This document shows, one piece after another, positions 36,832 through 44,437 of a DNA stretch of 64,000 nucleotides. The translations under genes and the position numbers were made by a program. The notes below the pieces were generated by a model, which had not been told where the DNA came from, did no database searches, and saw only the letters and a program-made list of their open reading frames with translations. Source of the stretch: Oceanicoccus sp. KOV_DT_Chl (GTDB lineage Bacteria; Pseudomonadota; Gammaproteobacteria; Pseudomonadales; Dasaniaceae); NCBI RefSeq assembly GCF_900120175.1, contig NZ_FQLF01000004.1:310001-374000 (forward strand). Direction: 5' to 3'. Positions within the stretch are counted from its first letter, which is position 1. The number at the start of each line of letters is the position of its first letter.

Positions 36832-37619
36832 AAGGGGTCGTAACGAATATTTTTTAATCAGCTTTAACTGGCCTACCCCGCAGCCCCCGCCCAACCTTTC
36901 GGCCTAATGCAGCTTCAATTTCTTCTTTAAACCGGTTATTCCCTGTAGGCAAGTTTTGCTTTACTGACTGGTGAATAAAGTGAACATCATATTCAGTAGT
37001 TGGTATAGAGAATAACTCTCTATAGCTTTGTAATCGCTCAAATTCCGTGAGACCAACGGACTGATAAATACTGTGCGGTATAACCAAGTCATCAACCTCA
37101 CCCCAGGCATTACAGCGATAACTAGACCACGGGTACTCGTCCGGTGTATTCACCATTCCAGCTACAACAGGATTCAATTCAACATATCTGTAACACGCTA
37201 ACAAATACTGTTCAGCATCCACCAAACTGCCCTTATGACGCCCTTCCCACAAAGTGCCACTACGCTGGTATGTTTTATTTATGTATTGGACGTATTGGCG
37301 GCCAGTGTGCTGAATAATGCGAGAAATACTATCTTTTTCAGTGGGCGTAATTATTAAATGGACATGATTTGTCATCAAGCAGTAGGCATGTAACTGCCCA
37401 CCATATCGACGCAACCCTTCCCCTAAAATATGCTTGTAGTAAAAGTAATCGTCATCTGAAAAAAAACAGGCATTACGATTATTACCACGTTGAACGATAT
37501 GGGCTGGTACGCCCGGTAGGTACATCCGAATTTTTCTAGGCATTGCGAAATCCTTTTCACAAAAAAGCACATTACACGAAGGCAAATAACTGATCAAATA
37601 ATATTCGTTACGACCCCTT
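36832..37619 (-). mobile_element. RAYT unit with terminal inverted repeats
   Basis: A 788-base unit. Its left end at 36832 and the reverse complement of its right end at 37619 both begin AAGGGGTCGTAACGAATATT; the match runs to about 30 bases with two mismatches. ATTA abuts both ends (36828-36831 and 37620-37623), like a target duplication, which is unusual for this transposase class. The left repeat overlaps the transposase stop codon. The unit is compact and looks recently moved. Confidence 0.75.
36854..37543 (-). CDS. REP-associated tyrosine transposase (RAYT, Y1 family)
   Basis: A 229-residue single-strand transposase of the Y1/IS200-like class. MPRKIRMYLPGVPAHIVQRG is the RAYT N-terminus, the HUH metal site is MTNHVHLIITPTE, and the nucleophile tyrosine lies in GRQYVQYINKTYQRSG. 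RYVELNPVVAGMV and YPWSSYRCN are further family motifs, and the C-terminus ends GRKVGRGLRGRPVKAD. I start at the ATG at 37543; the longer frame to 37651 crosses the terminal repeat. RAYTs mobilise REP/REPIN repeats. The gene is intact and flanked by inverted repeats. Confidence 0.9.
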   Translation of the reverse strand: MPRKIRMYLPGVPAHIVQRGNNRNACFFSDDDYFYYKHILGEGLRRYGGQLHAYCLMTNHVHLIITPTEKDSISRIIQHTGRQYVQYINKTYQRSGTLWEGRHKGSLVDAEQYLLACYRYVELNPVVAGMVNTPDEYPWSSYRCNAWGEVDDLVIPHSIYQSVGLTEFERLQSYRELFSIPTTEYDVHFIHQSVKQNLPTGNNRFKEEIEAALGRKVGRGLRGRPVKAD

Positions 37620-37720
37620 ATTACGGCTCGTCGCCTTCCGACCCAGTACACTTTTAAATTTCTTCTTTGTACCGATTATTTCCCAAAAAGAAGATGTCTT
37701 GCCTTTTGCTTTAACAATGA
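37620..37720 (-). pseudogene. Decayed 3' end of another RAYT gene
   Basis: Read on the minus strand, 37720-37620 gives KRQDIFFLGNNRYKEEI in one frame and, after a shift, KSVLGRKATSRNKG in another. This matches the C-terminal end of RAYT proteins (compare PTGNNRFKEEIEAALGRKVG in the intact neighbour). The intact RAYT unit begins exactly where the remnant stops, so it may have inserted into or beside an older copy. An open frame covering 37608-37826 mixes these pieces and is not a real gene. Confidence 0.5.
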
Positions 37721-37822
37721 GACTAACTCTAAAATAATAGCCAAAATTTTTCATGCTATATCCACCATTTTTAAAGCCGGTCCGCAAGGGCAAAGGGCAA
37801 GACACAGCCCTCTTCTCTTCTA

Positions 37823-38527
37823 TCACCCAGTAAAAACCCCAGCCATTCTTGAACCTGCTGGTGGCTCAGGATTAAACTTACCCGCATCCGCAAAGGCTTG
37901 CAAAAAAGCAGGCCGCTTGGATATTAATGATAAATAAGCACTAAACGCCTTATCATTACACATACCGTACATTTTCGCCCACATCACATTGTGACCCATA
38001 ATAATATCTGCTGCGGTAAAATGTTCGCCACAAATATAAGCATGCTTGTTCAGGCGTTTAATAAGCTGGGGCTCGACTTCAGTAGTAAATTTATGGCGAT
38101 AACGCGCTGAACTGGGTTGATCTATTTCACTGGGTGGTAACACATGCTCATGAATACGAATTTGCCAGAGCATCATATCGATAGCGCTGGCAGCAAAGAA
38201 TAGCATTTGCTGATAGTCGGCACGCTCTATAGAAAAACTGTTGGCTGCGGGTGCCAGATTTTTTTGCGGAAAAGCATCAGCAAGAAAACTGACGATGGCA
38301 CCGCTTTCCAGCATCTGCTTCACCTCGCCGTTAGCAAAGATGATTTCAAGTGTCGGTACTGAGTGGTTCGGGTTTATTTGCATATAGTCTTGGTGATATT
38401 GCTCGCCATCGTAGAGAGAAACCACTTCAACCTCAAAGTTATCACCAATCGTTTCATGAAGCGCCCATTTTACCCGAGCGCTTCGAGTGGCCGGATAGTG
38501 GTAAAGTTTTAGATGTTTAAAATCCAT
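37823..38527 (-). CDS. Glutathione S-transferase family protein
   Basis: A 234-residue GST with an N-terminal thioredoxin-like domain (KLYHYPATRSARVKWALHET, then PNHSVPTLEI with the cis-proline and LESGAIVSFLAD as the glutathione gamma-glutamyl site) and an alpha-helical C-terminal domain (HAYICGEHFTAADIIMGHNV, containing the conserved N-capping box). The start ATG at 38527 is convincing. The substrate is unknown. A LysR-family regulator on the same strand lies 38 bases upstream. Confidence 0.87.
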   Translation of the reverse strand: MDFKHLKLYHYPATRSARVKWALHETIGDNFEVEVVSLYDGEQYHQDYMQINPNHSVPTLEIIFANGEVKQMLESGAIVSFLADAFPQKNLAPAANSFSIERADYQQMLFFAASAIDMMLWQIRIHEHVLPPSEIDQPSSARYRHKFTTEVEPQLIKRLNKHAYICGEHFTAADIIMGHNVMWAKMYGMCNDKAFSAYLSLISKRPAFLQAFADAGKFNPEPPAGSRMAGVFTG

Positions 38528-38565
38528 AGTTATATACCTTGCTAATAGTGTTTATATACAATCGG

Positions 38566-39422
38566 TTAATCGAGATGTAGGTTTTCTGCCATAAAACGCA
38601 TAAAAGTGGTAACCCGCTCGCTATTGCGTAGGTCGCGATGGGTGAGCATCCAGAGTGGATATGTAGCGATAATTTCTCCATCGAACAGCTCGACCAGACT
38701 TTTATGTTGTGCGGCTTCATGACTGGACATAAAACCAACACCTATACCACTGAGGATGGCGCTAACGACATCTGGCATGTGCGGAGTACGGAATACAATT
38801 CGTGGATTAAGTATGTTGTCTTTAACCCAATTAGACGCAGGAACGCTTTTGGGTCTCTGCCATTGTATCCAGTCATAGTCTTTGCTGGTGTGATTTTTGG
38901 GCAACTGCTTTAGGTAGTGTTTACTGGCATAGGCTTTTGCTTTAACTGTGCCGATTAAGCGGCCAACCAGCAGCTCTGGTGGTTGTTCGGAAAACCGCAA
39001 AACAATATCCACTTCTTGCTGAGCCAAGTTATGCGCCGCCATGGTACTTTGGATTTCCAACGTTATATCGGGATGCTGGCGTTTAAACTCGGCATACAAA
39101 GGATAGATATTCAATATGCCTATCTCTGGTTGTGAGATACGTAGCTTACCCTGTGTGACATCATGATGGCCTTCGGCCTGTGATAATAGCTGGTCAATAT
39201 TTATTTCTATCGATTGTCCGTTTTCGTAGAGCTGCTCACCTGCCGCTGTTAGCTCGTAACCACGCTGGAGCTTTTTAAACAGCTTGCTGCCAAGTATGGT
39301 TTCAAATTGTTCAATACGCCTGAGTACCGTGGAGTGACTAACGTTAAGTTCACGCGCAGCCCGGATACGGTGCCTTGACGTGCTACGGCCAGAAAATAGC
39401 GAAGGTTTTCCCAGTCTCTCAC
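38566..39422 (-). CDS. LysR-family regulator (one frameshift)
   Basis: About 285 residues once corrected. The true start is GTG at 39422 with AAGGAG before it: MRDWENLRYFLAVARQGTVS. One G is missing in the run at 39360-39362 (plus strand CCC). Restored, the helix-turn-helix reads GAARELNVSHSTVLRRIEQF, standard for the family. The effector domain runs through VDIVLRFSEQPPELLVGRLI and GIGVGFMSSHEAAQHKSLVE to the end. It resembles the subgroup that controls adjacent GST or oxidoreductase genes; the GST gene downstream is a likely target. It is divergent to the next small exported protein. Confidence 0.8.
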
Positions 39423-39574
39423 CGACGGTCTCCTTGTTAAGGTGAAATTATCGAACCATTTAGTTAATAAGATCAATGTTTATAAACAGACAATAGTTGT
39501 TGAGTTATGTGCAATTTACGACAGAGCTATTGAGCCATAGAATAACGCCACATTCAATGAAGAAGGACTTTGAT

Positions 39575-39985
39575 ATGAAAAACATAATGATTGCTTGCAC
39601 ACTGTTTATGACCAGCGTCTTGAGTACTGCGGTGACTGCCAGTGAGACTGGTCAAACACTTGATCAAACAATGCAACCCAACCTGGTTATTTATCGTGAT
39701 ACGGATCGTTCAGCGATAAGTTACCGGGTCATGGTTGACGGTAAGCGTGTAGGAAAGCTGAGTAAGCGCGCGGTGATCGGACTCAAACTTGAAGAGGGAG
39801 AGCATGTTATTTCTGCGACTGATTCCAAGCGTACCAAGCTAAAGGTGGTGGTTGCTGCCGGTGCAGTGACCTATGTCAGTGGTGATATTGATAAGAAACA
39901 TCGCCTATCATTACAAAAAGTCGAGCCTAGTACTGATGCGGTTGCTGCTCTGGCTCCCGAAATGATAATGGCGCAAATAAACTAA
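39575..39985 (+). CDS. Exported hypothetical protein
   Basis: A 136-residue protein with a signal peptide (MKNIMIACTLFMTSVLSTAV, cut after TAS) and a small beta-rich domain: VIYRDTDRSAISYRVMVDGK, LKLEEGEHVISATDSKRTKL and VTYVSGDIDKKHRLSLQKVE. The shape resembles small DUF2846-like or PEGA-like domains in which a polypeptide loop binds, but I do not recognise it firmly. AAGGA lies before the ATG; the longer frame from 39497 is not needed. Divergent from the LysR gene. Confidence 0.65.
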   Translation: MKNIMIACTLFMTSVLSTAVTASETGQTLDQTMQPNLVIYRDTDRSAISYRVMVDGKRVGKLSKRAVIGLKLEEGEHVISATDSKRTKLKVVVAAGAVTYVSGDIDKKHRLSLQKVEPSTDAVAALAPEMIMAQIN

Positions 39986-39999
39986 AGAAAAATCCACTT

Positions 40000-40082
40000 A
40001 ACCGGAGACAGATTACACTGTATATGCTGCAGGCACACCATTAAGCAATACAGTAACTGCCAACTGTGGTCTGTCCTTGGTT
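40000..40082. repeat. MITE-like repeat, copy 1
   Basis: An 83-base repeat with imperfect inverted ends, AACCGGAGACAG at 40000 and CTGTCCTTGGTT at 40071-40082 (9 of 12 pairs). The right half (CAGGCA...AACTGTGGTCTGTCC) aligns without gaps and about 80% identity to copy 2. The two copies stand on either side of the acyltransferase gene. They look like REPIN-type non-autonomous elements that a RAYT could mobilise. Confidence 0.65.
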
Positions 40083-40089
40083 TTCCATA

Positions 40090-41253
40090 TCAATAGCATT
40101 CCCGAGAATACCGCCGCCCGTTCAACAAGGCACCTATTGCCGTACTCCGAACAGCATAGTGGTAGCTCAAAAGACAAGCCCCAAAAGTGCCACTAACAAC
40201 CACTAAAAATTTAATTTCAGCTGCCACTACCCAATCATGCATTAATAGCGCTATCGCAATCATCGGCACAGAATGAAAAATAAATATCCAATAAGCACTA
40301 TCAGAAAAGTAACGCACCCATGGATGGTGGCGAGTAAAATATCGACAGAAAAGCCCTACTAAGCCAAACATAAAAAACACCATCGAGAAGCCATTACCTA
40401 ATGACAACACTAGGTGCCAACTTGAATAGTTTGCATCACCCATTTCACCTTGCTTTAGGAAGGCCAATAAGCCTATTAACAAACACATTATGGCCATGGC
40501 TAACAACCACCATGAGCGTTTTACCAGCACAGCGATATCGCCTTGTCGCTGAAACAAAAACCAGCCCATTAAAAAACATAAACCAAAGTAGGCATAGACA
40601 GTCGCAAGAGGTATAAAACCCAATGCACCACTGATACGACCAGAATAACTACTGCTACCGATCACAGCCAACCATAAGGCTACAACACAAATGGTCAGGG
40701 GCGAATACACCGGCAGTCGCCCCAACCAACCTGCTTTCAAAGCTGCAGTAAATACTCTTATATAGGGACTTAAATACAACAATAGCGCCGCAGTGACGAC
40801 ATACATCATCAAATAATACAAAAACCATAGGTTATGTGTGTTATTCCAAAGCGCACTTTGTGGTTCGACCAGTGCAGGATCGAAACCCCACTCGCCCTTC
40901 ACCATTATATGTACCGCCATAATTCGCAACGTGGACATTGAGATAGCCAGTAACGGTAGAAAAATAACAAATGGCAATAACAATCGCTTACGTCGATTCA
41001 GCAACATGCCGGACAAACCGCTACGTGATACCAGCAATGCAGTAAAGAACCCTGACAGTAAAAAGAAAGTGGGCATTCTAAAAGTGTTAATAAAGATCAG
41101 TAGCGCATCCATACTAATTGAGCGTGATAGGTCCCAATAATAATCAACAAACGGCATTGTGGTATAGAGCTGGGCAGTGTGCAGCAGCACGCCCAGACTC
41201 ATCATTAGCGCGCGCAAAAAATCCAATCCATGCAAACGCTGGCTATTGTTCAT
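40090..41253 (-). CDS. Acyltransferase 3 family membrane protein
   Basis: A 387-residue integral membrane protein with about ten hydrophobic helices. The N-terminus RLHGLDFLRALMMSLGVLLH contains the conserved Arg and His of acyltransferase-3 proteins, and RMPTFFLLSGFFTALLVSR plus PFVIFLPLLAI continue the family pattern. Such enzymes add acyl groups to sugars, LPS or glucans (OpgC type). The acceptor is unknown. Flanked by two copies of a MITE-like repeat, which may have helped it move or simply mark a permissive region. Intact. Confidence 0.85.
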   Translation of the reverse strand: MNNSQRLHGLDFLRALMMSLGVLLHTAQLYTTMPFVDYYWDLSRSISMDALLIFINTFRMPTFFLLSGFFTALLVSRSGLSGMLLNRRKRLLLPFVIFLPLLAISMSTLRIMAVHIMVKGEWGFDPALVEPQSALWNNTHNLWFLYYLMMYVVTAALLLYLSPYIRVFTAALKAGWLGRLPVYSPLTICVVALWLAVIGSSSYSGRISGALGFIPLATVYAYFGLCFLMGWFLFQRQGDIAVLVKRSWWLLAMAIMCLLIGLLAFLKQGEMGDANYSSWHLVLSLGNGFSMVFFMFGLVGLFCRYFTRHHPWVRYFSDSAYWIFIFHSVPMIAIALLMHDWVVAAEIKFLVVVSGTFGACLLSYHYAVRSTAIGALLNGRRYSRECY

Positions 41254-41443
41254 TATTGATGGTCTCTAAAAATAGTATTTAACAAGAAAGAGTTCTGGAA
41301 CCTAGCATAGGTGCTATAACGTGTTGGAGCTTGCTGATTATGAAAATCCGTCAGTTATTTTTGAAAAATTACTAGATAAAACGATAGTTAACAAACAGCG
41401 TAGCTCTGATTCCTGCTATCAATTAACCGGTTTGATTAAAATT

Positions 41444-41517
41444 AACCGGGGACACACACTTTCACAGGCATACTTTTCAGCAATATAGTCACTGAAAACT
41501 GTGGTCTGTCCCCGGTT
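41444..41517. repeat. MITE-like repeat, copy 2
   Basis: A 74-base repeat with perfect 11-base inverted ends, AACCGGGGACA (41444-41454) and TGTCCCCGGTT (41507-41517). AATTAACCGG also occurs just outside at 41421. Its right half matches copy 1 at 40000-40082 at about 80% identity. The end sequence is of the kind found next to RAYT-type transposases. Confidence 0.7.
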
Positions 41518-41536
41518 TTCTGTGGTTTTGCCTGCA

Positions 41537-41569
41537 TAAAAAAAGCTCGTCATTTAAACGAGCTTTTTT
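41537..41569. terminator. Bidirectional intrinsic terminator
   Basis: AAGCTCGT (41543-41550) pairs perfectly with ACGAGCTT (41558-41565), flanked by seven A on the left and six T on the right. It stops the cysteine-rich lipoprotein gene on the minus strand and can act on the plus strand too. Confidence 0.88.
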
Positions 41570-41591
41570 CAATAACTAGCGAACAGCTAAA

Positions 41592-42932
41592 CTAAGGCAA
41601 GGTCGCATCGTTAGGGCAGCTTTCTGTTCCTATCATGGTGTAATCATCCAACAGATTGGTTTGGAAAATATTAGCAAGGGCGCTTTCCAATGCTGCGAGT
41701 TCTGCACTATCCATGGACGATAGAGACTGGCGAGTAAGAATTAGCGTGCCATAATCATGGCATATGTCGTCCGTACCAACAGAACAAACATGCATAACCA
41801 TTACATTCGGAGTGACATAATAAGGGTTATACCGCTCTCTATAGCCAGCCCAATTTTCATAAACAAGCTCCAGATACCCTTCAGGAGAGCGTGTAAATAG
41901 ACCGTCATTGATTGCAATTCTTGTTTCGCCTTCAAACGTAATAGGATGAGAACCTTCAACATCGATTTCAGTTGCATTCAATGCGGTGAAATTGAATTGC
42001 TGACAATCATCATAGAGTACATAGTCATAGCCTTTGATTGCCGATACCCACCAAATCCCATCAATATTACCGACTGTAGCGTGCTCTGCTTCAGGCAGCT
42101 GACACAGTGGTAGATCAGGGAACTCTACAAAGGCACAACCGTTGCCAAGAGCACAAGAGGACAGCGAATCAATGACCGGAGACTGATAAAAAGCACCGCA
42201 CTCTGTTGGACAAAGCATGCTGTCCTCTCCACAGTTCTCCATACAGGATAACCATCCACTACATTCGGGATCGCCAAGACAACCGAGAACATCAGTCTGA
42301 CAGTAGGCAAACACACACTGCTGCAAATCGCCTGGTGGGGTACCGGTTACAAATAGCTCCACATTATCATTAACACCATCTTTATCAGTATCCGCATTAC
42401 CGTGGCTAGTCCCGTACAGTTTTTCTGACTCGTCACATATCGTGTCACCATCTGAGTCTATTTCATCATCACGACAAAGATGCATTTCAGGCACTGTGGC
42501 AATAATGTATTTTTTACCATTTTCGTTATTGGTATAGCTTTCATATTGGGGCGCATGATGAAGCAAGATGTCCTGATAACCACTTTTTGAAATAGCGAAT
42601 TTTATCGTTTTATCAGGGTTTTCTTGCGGCACATACAGCGCCATCGCATCTTCAGGCGCAGCCACCTCTGCATACGGGTCATATACGTAATGCCCATTAC
42701 TATTGGTGGTAGCCTTATAGCCTGTATATACGTCACTACCTACTACCACTTGGGCCTGATTTGCCGCACAACCTGCACCAGAGCATTCAGATATAGCAAC
42801 TACATCCACATCCTGGATTACATTGCCGGCAGAATCTGTGATCTTACCGACAACACAACCCTGGATAGAGATGACAAAGAACAACATGGTTAAAATTGAC
42901 CCAATGGGTCGACGCCTTCTATTATTTTTCAT
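41592..42932 (-). CDS. Cysteine-rich exported lipoprotein with calcium-type repeat segment
   Basis: A 446-residue protein. After a basic start (KNNRRRRPIGS) and hydrophobic stretch comes a probable lipobox, SIQGC, near residue 25. The next part (GKITDSAGNVIQDVDVVAIS) is like a carboxypeptidase-regulatory/Ig-like domain. Residues about 155-200 carry thrombospondin-type-3-like Asp repeats (DSDGDTICDESE, NADTDKDGVNDNVE), which usually bind calcium. The middle holds a dense cysteine section (CVFAYCQTDVLGCLGDPECS, CMENCGEDSMLCPTEC) that should form disulfides. It is likely surface- or periplasm-exposed. Function unknown. Confidence 0.75.
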   Translation of the reverse strand: MKNNRRRRPIGSILTMLFFVISIQGCVVGKITDSAGNVIQDVDVVAISECSGAGCAANQAQVVVGSDVYTGYKATTNSNGHYVYDPYAEVAAPEDAMALYVPQENPDKTIKFAISKSGYQDILLHHAPQYESYTNNENGKKYIIATVPEMHLCRDDEIDSDGDTICDESEKLYGTSHGNADTDKDGVNDNVELFVTGTPPGDLQQCVFAYCQTDVLGCLGDPECSGWLSCMENCGEDSMLCPTECGAFYQSPVIDSLSSCALGNGCAFVEFPDLPLCQLPEAEHATVGNIDGIWWVSAIKGYDYVLYDDCQQFNFTALNATEIDVEGSHPITFEGETRIAINDGLFTRSPEGYLELVYENWAGYRERYNPYYVTPNVMVMHVCSVGTDDICHDYGTLILTRQSLSSMDSAELAALESALANIFQTNLLDDYTMIGTESCPNDATLP

Positions 42933-43850
42933 AAGAGCCTCGTTTTTATAGTTTTTGATTGCAGTGGTTTATGTCTAGCCACCACCGGTGACTATTTGTG
43001 TGTCAATGACACGCGAGGACACAATTGCTGTAATGGCAATATATGGAAGCCTTTAGCCAGCAAGGGCTAGAGGCTTTTTCAGCATGAGGCAGTAATCTTC
43101 GCAGCTGTATTTATTGTGTTATTTATTTTTATAGGCAGACTATCCACTAATAAAAAGAATCAGTCAATACTGTTTTTTAAAATATTTCATATTTATTAAA
43201 ATAAATCTGCATACGTAGCACTGATCATTGGAATTCACTGCAAATACGAATAACAGAAGCATGGCGACTAACAAAACCGGATATATAAACGGAATAAATA
43301 AAAATTATCTAATTCCAAAAATGAATTAAATGAAAATTATATAAAAATGGAATTCCCTGTTTTAATCATTTAAATCCACTGTGGGTATACGATACTGAAA
43401 GCTTGGAAAGAAGAATTTTCAAGGAATAGCGATTATCCTGGCGGTTGAAAAACCAAGCTTGGCAGGGTAGCTAAACACAATCTTTGTAAGCTTGCTTGCA
43501 AAGCAGGCTGCAGATGGTTTAATACTTTTGATAATGCAGAGGCATTCACAAAATATGAGTACAGGTTAGGATATTACCTGAGCACCATTTGTTGAACGTT
43601 AGAGAAATTTATTCAGAATTGATTAAATCAGAATAATCTGTTGTTCAAACTTTACTAATTGAGTGGCAAAAAAGCCTATAAAGAGAACGAATCAAGAATA
43701 ATGATGCTTACTGATTAAAACTTGCTTTTTACCTATATGTAGAAGTTGAGTTCCAAACTAGCTACGCCCGATTCTTTTGATTATCCAGTACCGCCTATCC
43801 AGCAAGAAAAAACAGGCAATATCGTCACAACTCTAGCTTAGACTAAACCC
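42933..43850. other. Long A/T-rich intergenic region
   Basis: About 920 bases between the lipoprotein gene and the GNAT gene. No frame has coding character or a ribosome site. The stretch 43130-43380 is very A/T-rich. No RNA gene or known repeat was recognised. It could be an eroded region or hold long regulatory sequence for the lipoprotein gene. Confidence 0.4.
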
Positions 43851-43895
43851 CAAGACTATACCTAAGCCGCAAGACTATACCTAAGCCGCAAGACT
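43851..43895. repeat. 19-base tandem repeat at the end of the GNAT gene
   Basis: CAAGACTATACCTAAGCCG occurs at 43851-43869 and 43870-43888, with seven more bases of a third copy. The repeat covers the last codons and stop of the GNAT gene. Nineteen is not a multiple of three, so each copy gained or lost changes the reading of the C-terminus. Confidence 0.9.
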
Positions 43896-44296
43896 TGCTG
43901 CCCTGTCGGCTGATGGAGTTTCTCTTCCATAAATTTAAAACCATACCGCGCATAAAATTTTCGACCAATCACATTTTCTTTAAACACTTCCACTTCAAGA
44001 TCACCGTGCAGCGATTGCGCTTTATCCATTAGCGCTTTACCTATGCCTTTACCATGACATTCAGGCTGTAGAAAGATCGCACCCACTTCATTTCCCATCA
44101 GTGCGATAAAGCCTTTAACCTCGTCATCGATAACAGCCACCCAGGTGTCTGTATTGGGAAGGTAAATGTCAGCGACATTTTTGCGCTCCTGCGCGATGAA
44201 ATCATCAGTCATAAATTGATGAGCCATGCGGGTTGATACTTCCCAGGAATCCAGTACTGGCTGCAGGTCTGCAGCCTTGTATTGTCGTATTATCAT
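43862..44296 (-). CDS. GNAT-family N-acetyltransferase
   Basis: A 144-residue GNAT. The acetyl-CoA loop is EVGAIFLQPECHGKGIGKAL near residue 90, with WVAVIDDEVKGFIALMGNEV before and FYARYGFKFMEEK after it. It resembles the YjgM/PhnO-like small acetyltransferases annotated as putative N-acetyltransferases. The substrate is unknown. Its C-terminal end (RLRYSLAA) lies in a 19-base tandem repeat, so its last residues may vary between strains. Confidence 0.85.
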   Translation of the reverse strand: MIIRQYKAADLQPVLDSWEVSTRMAHQFMTDDFIAQERKNVADIYLPNTDTWVAVIDDEVKGFIALMGNEVGAIFLQPECHGKGIGKALMDKAQSLHGDLEVEVFKENVIGRKFYARYGFKFMEEKLHQPTGQQVLRLRYSLAA

Positions 44297-44437
44297 TATT
44301 GACCTTGAGTGTTATATTCTGTCGATTAACTTTGACCATAATCTACCATTACGTTCTCTTCATATTGATGCACGAGACACGAGACACAGCATTTTGATAG
44401 ACTGCTAAACCAAACTTCCCTGCACAGGCCTCTAATA

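Noticed and set aside
37608-37826. A 72-codon open frame on the minus strand
   Set aside because: It mixes frames of a RAYT remnant and crosses the terminal repeat; no ribosome site or family match.
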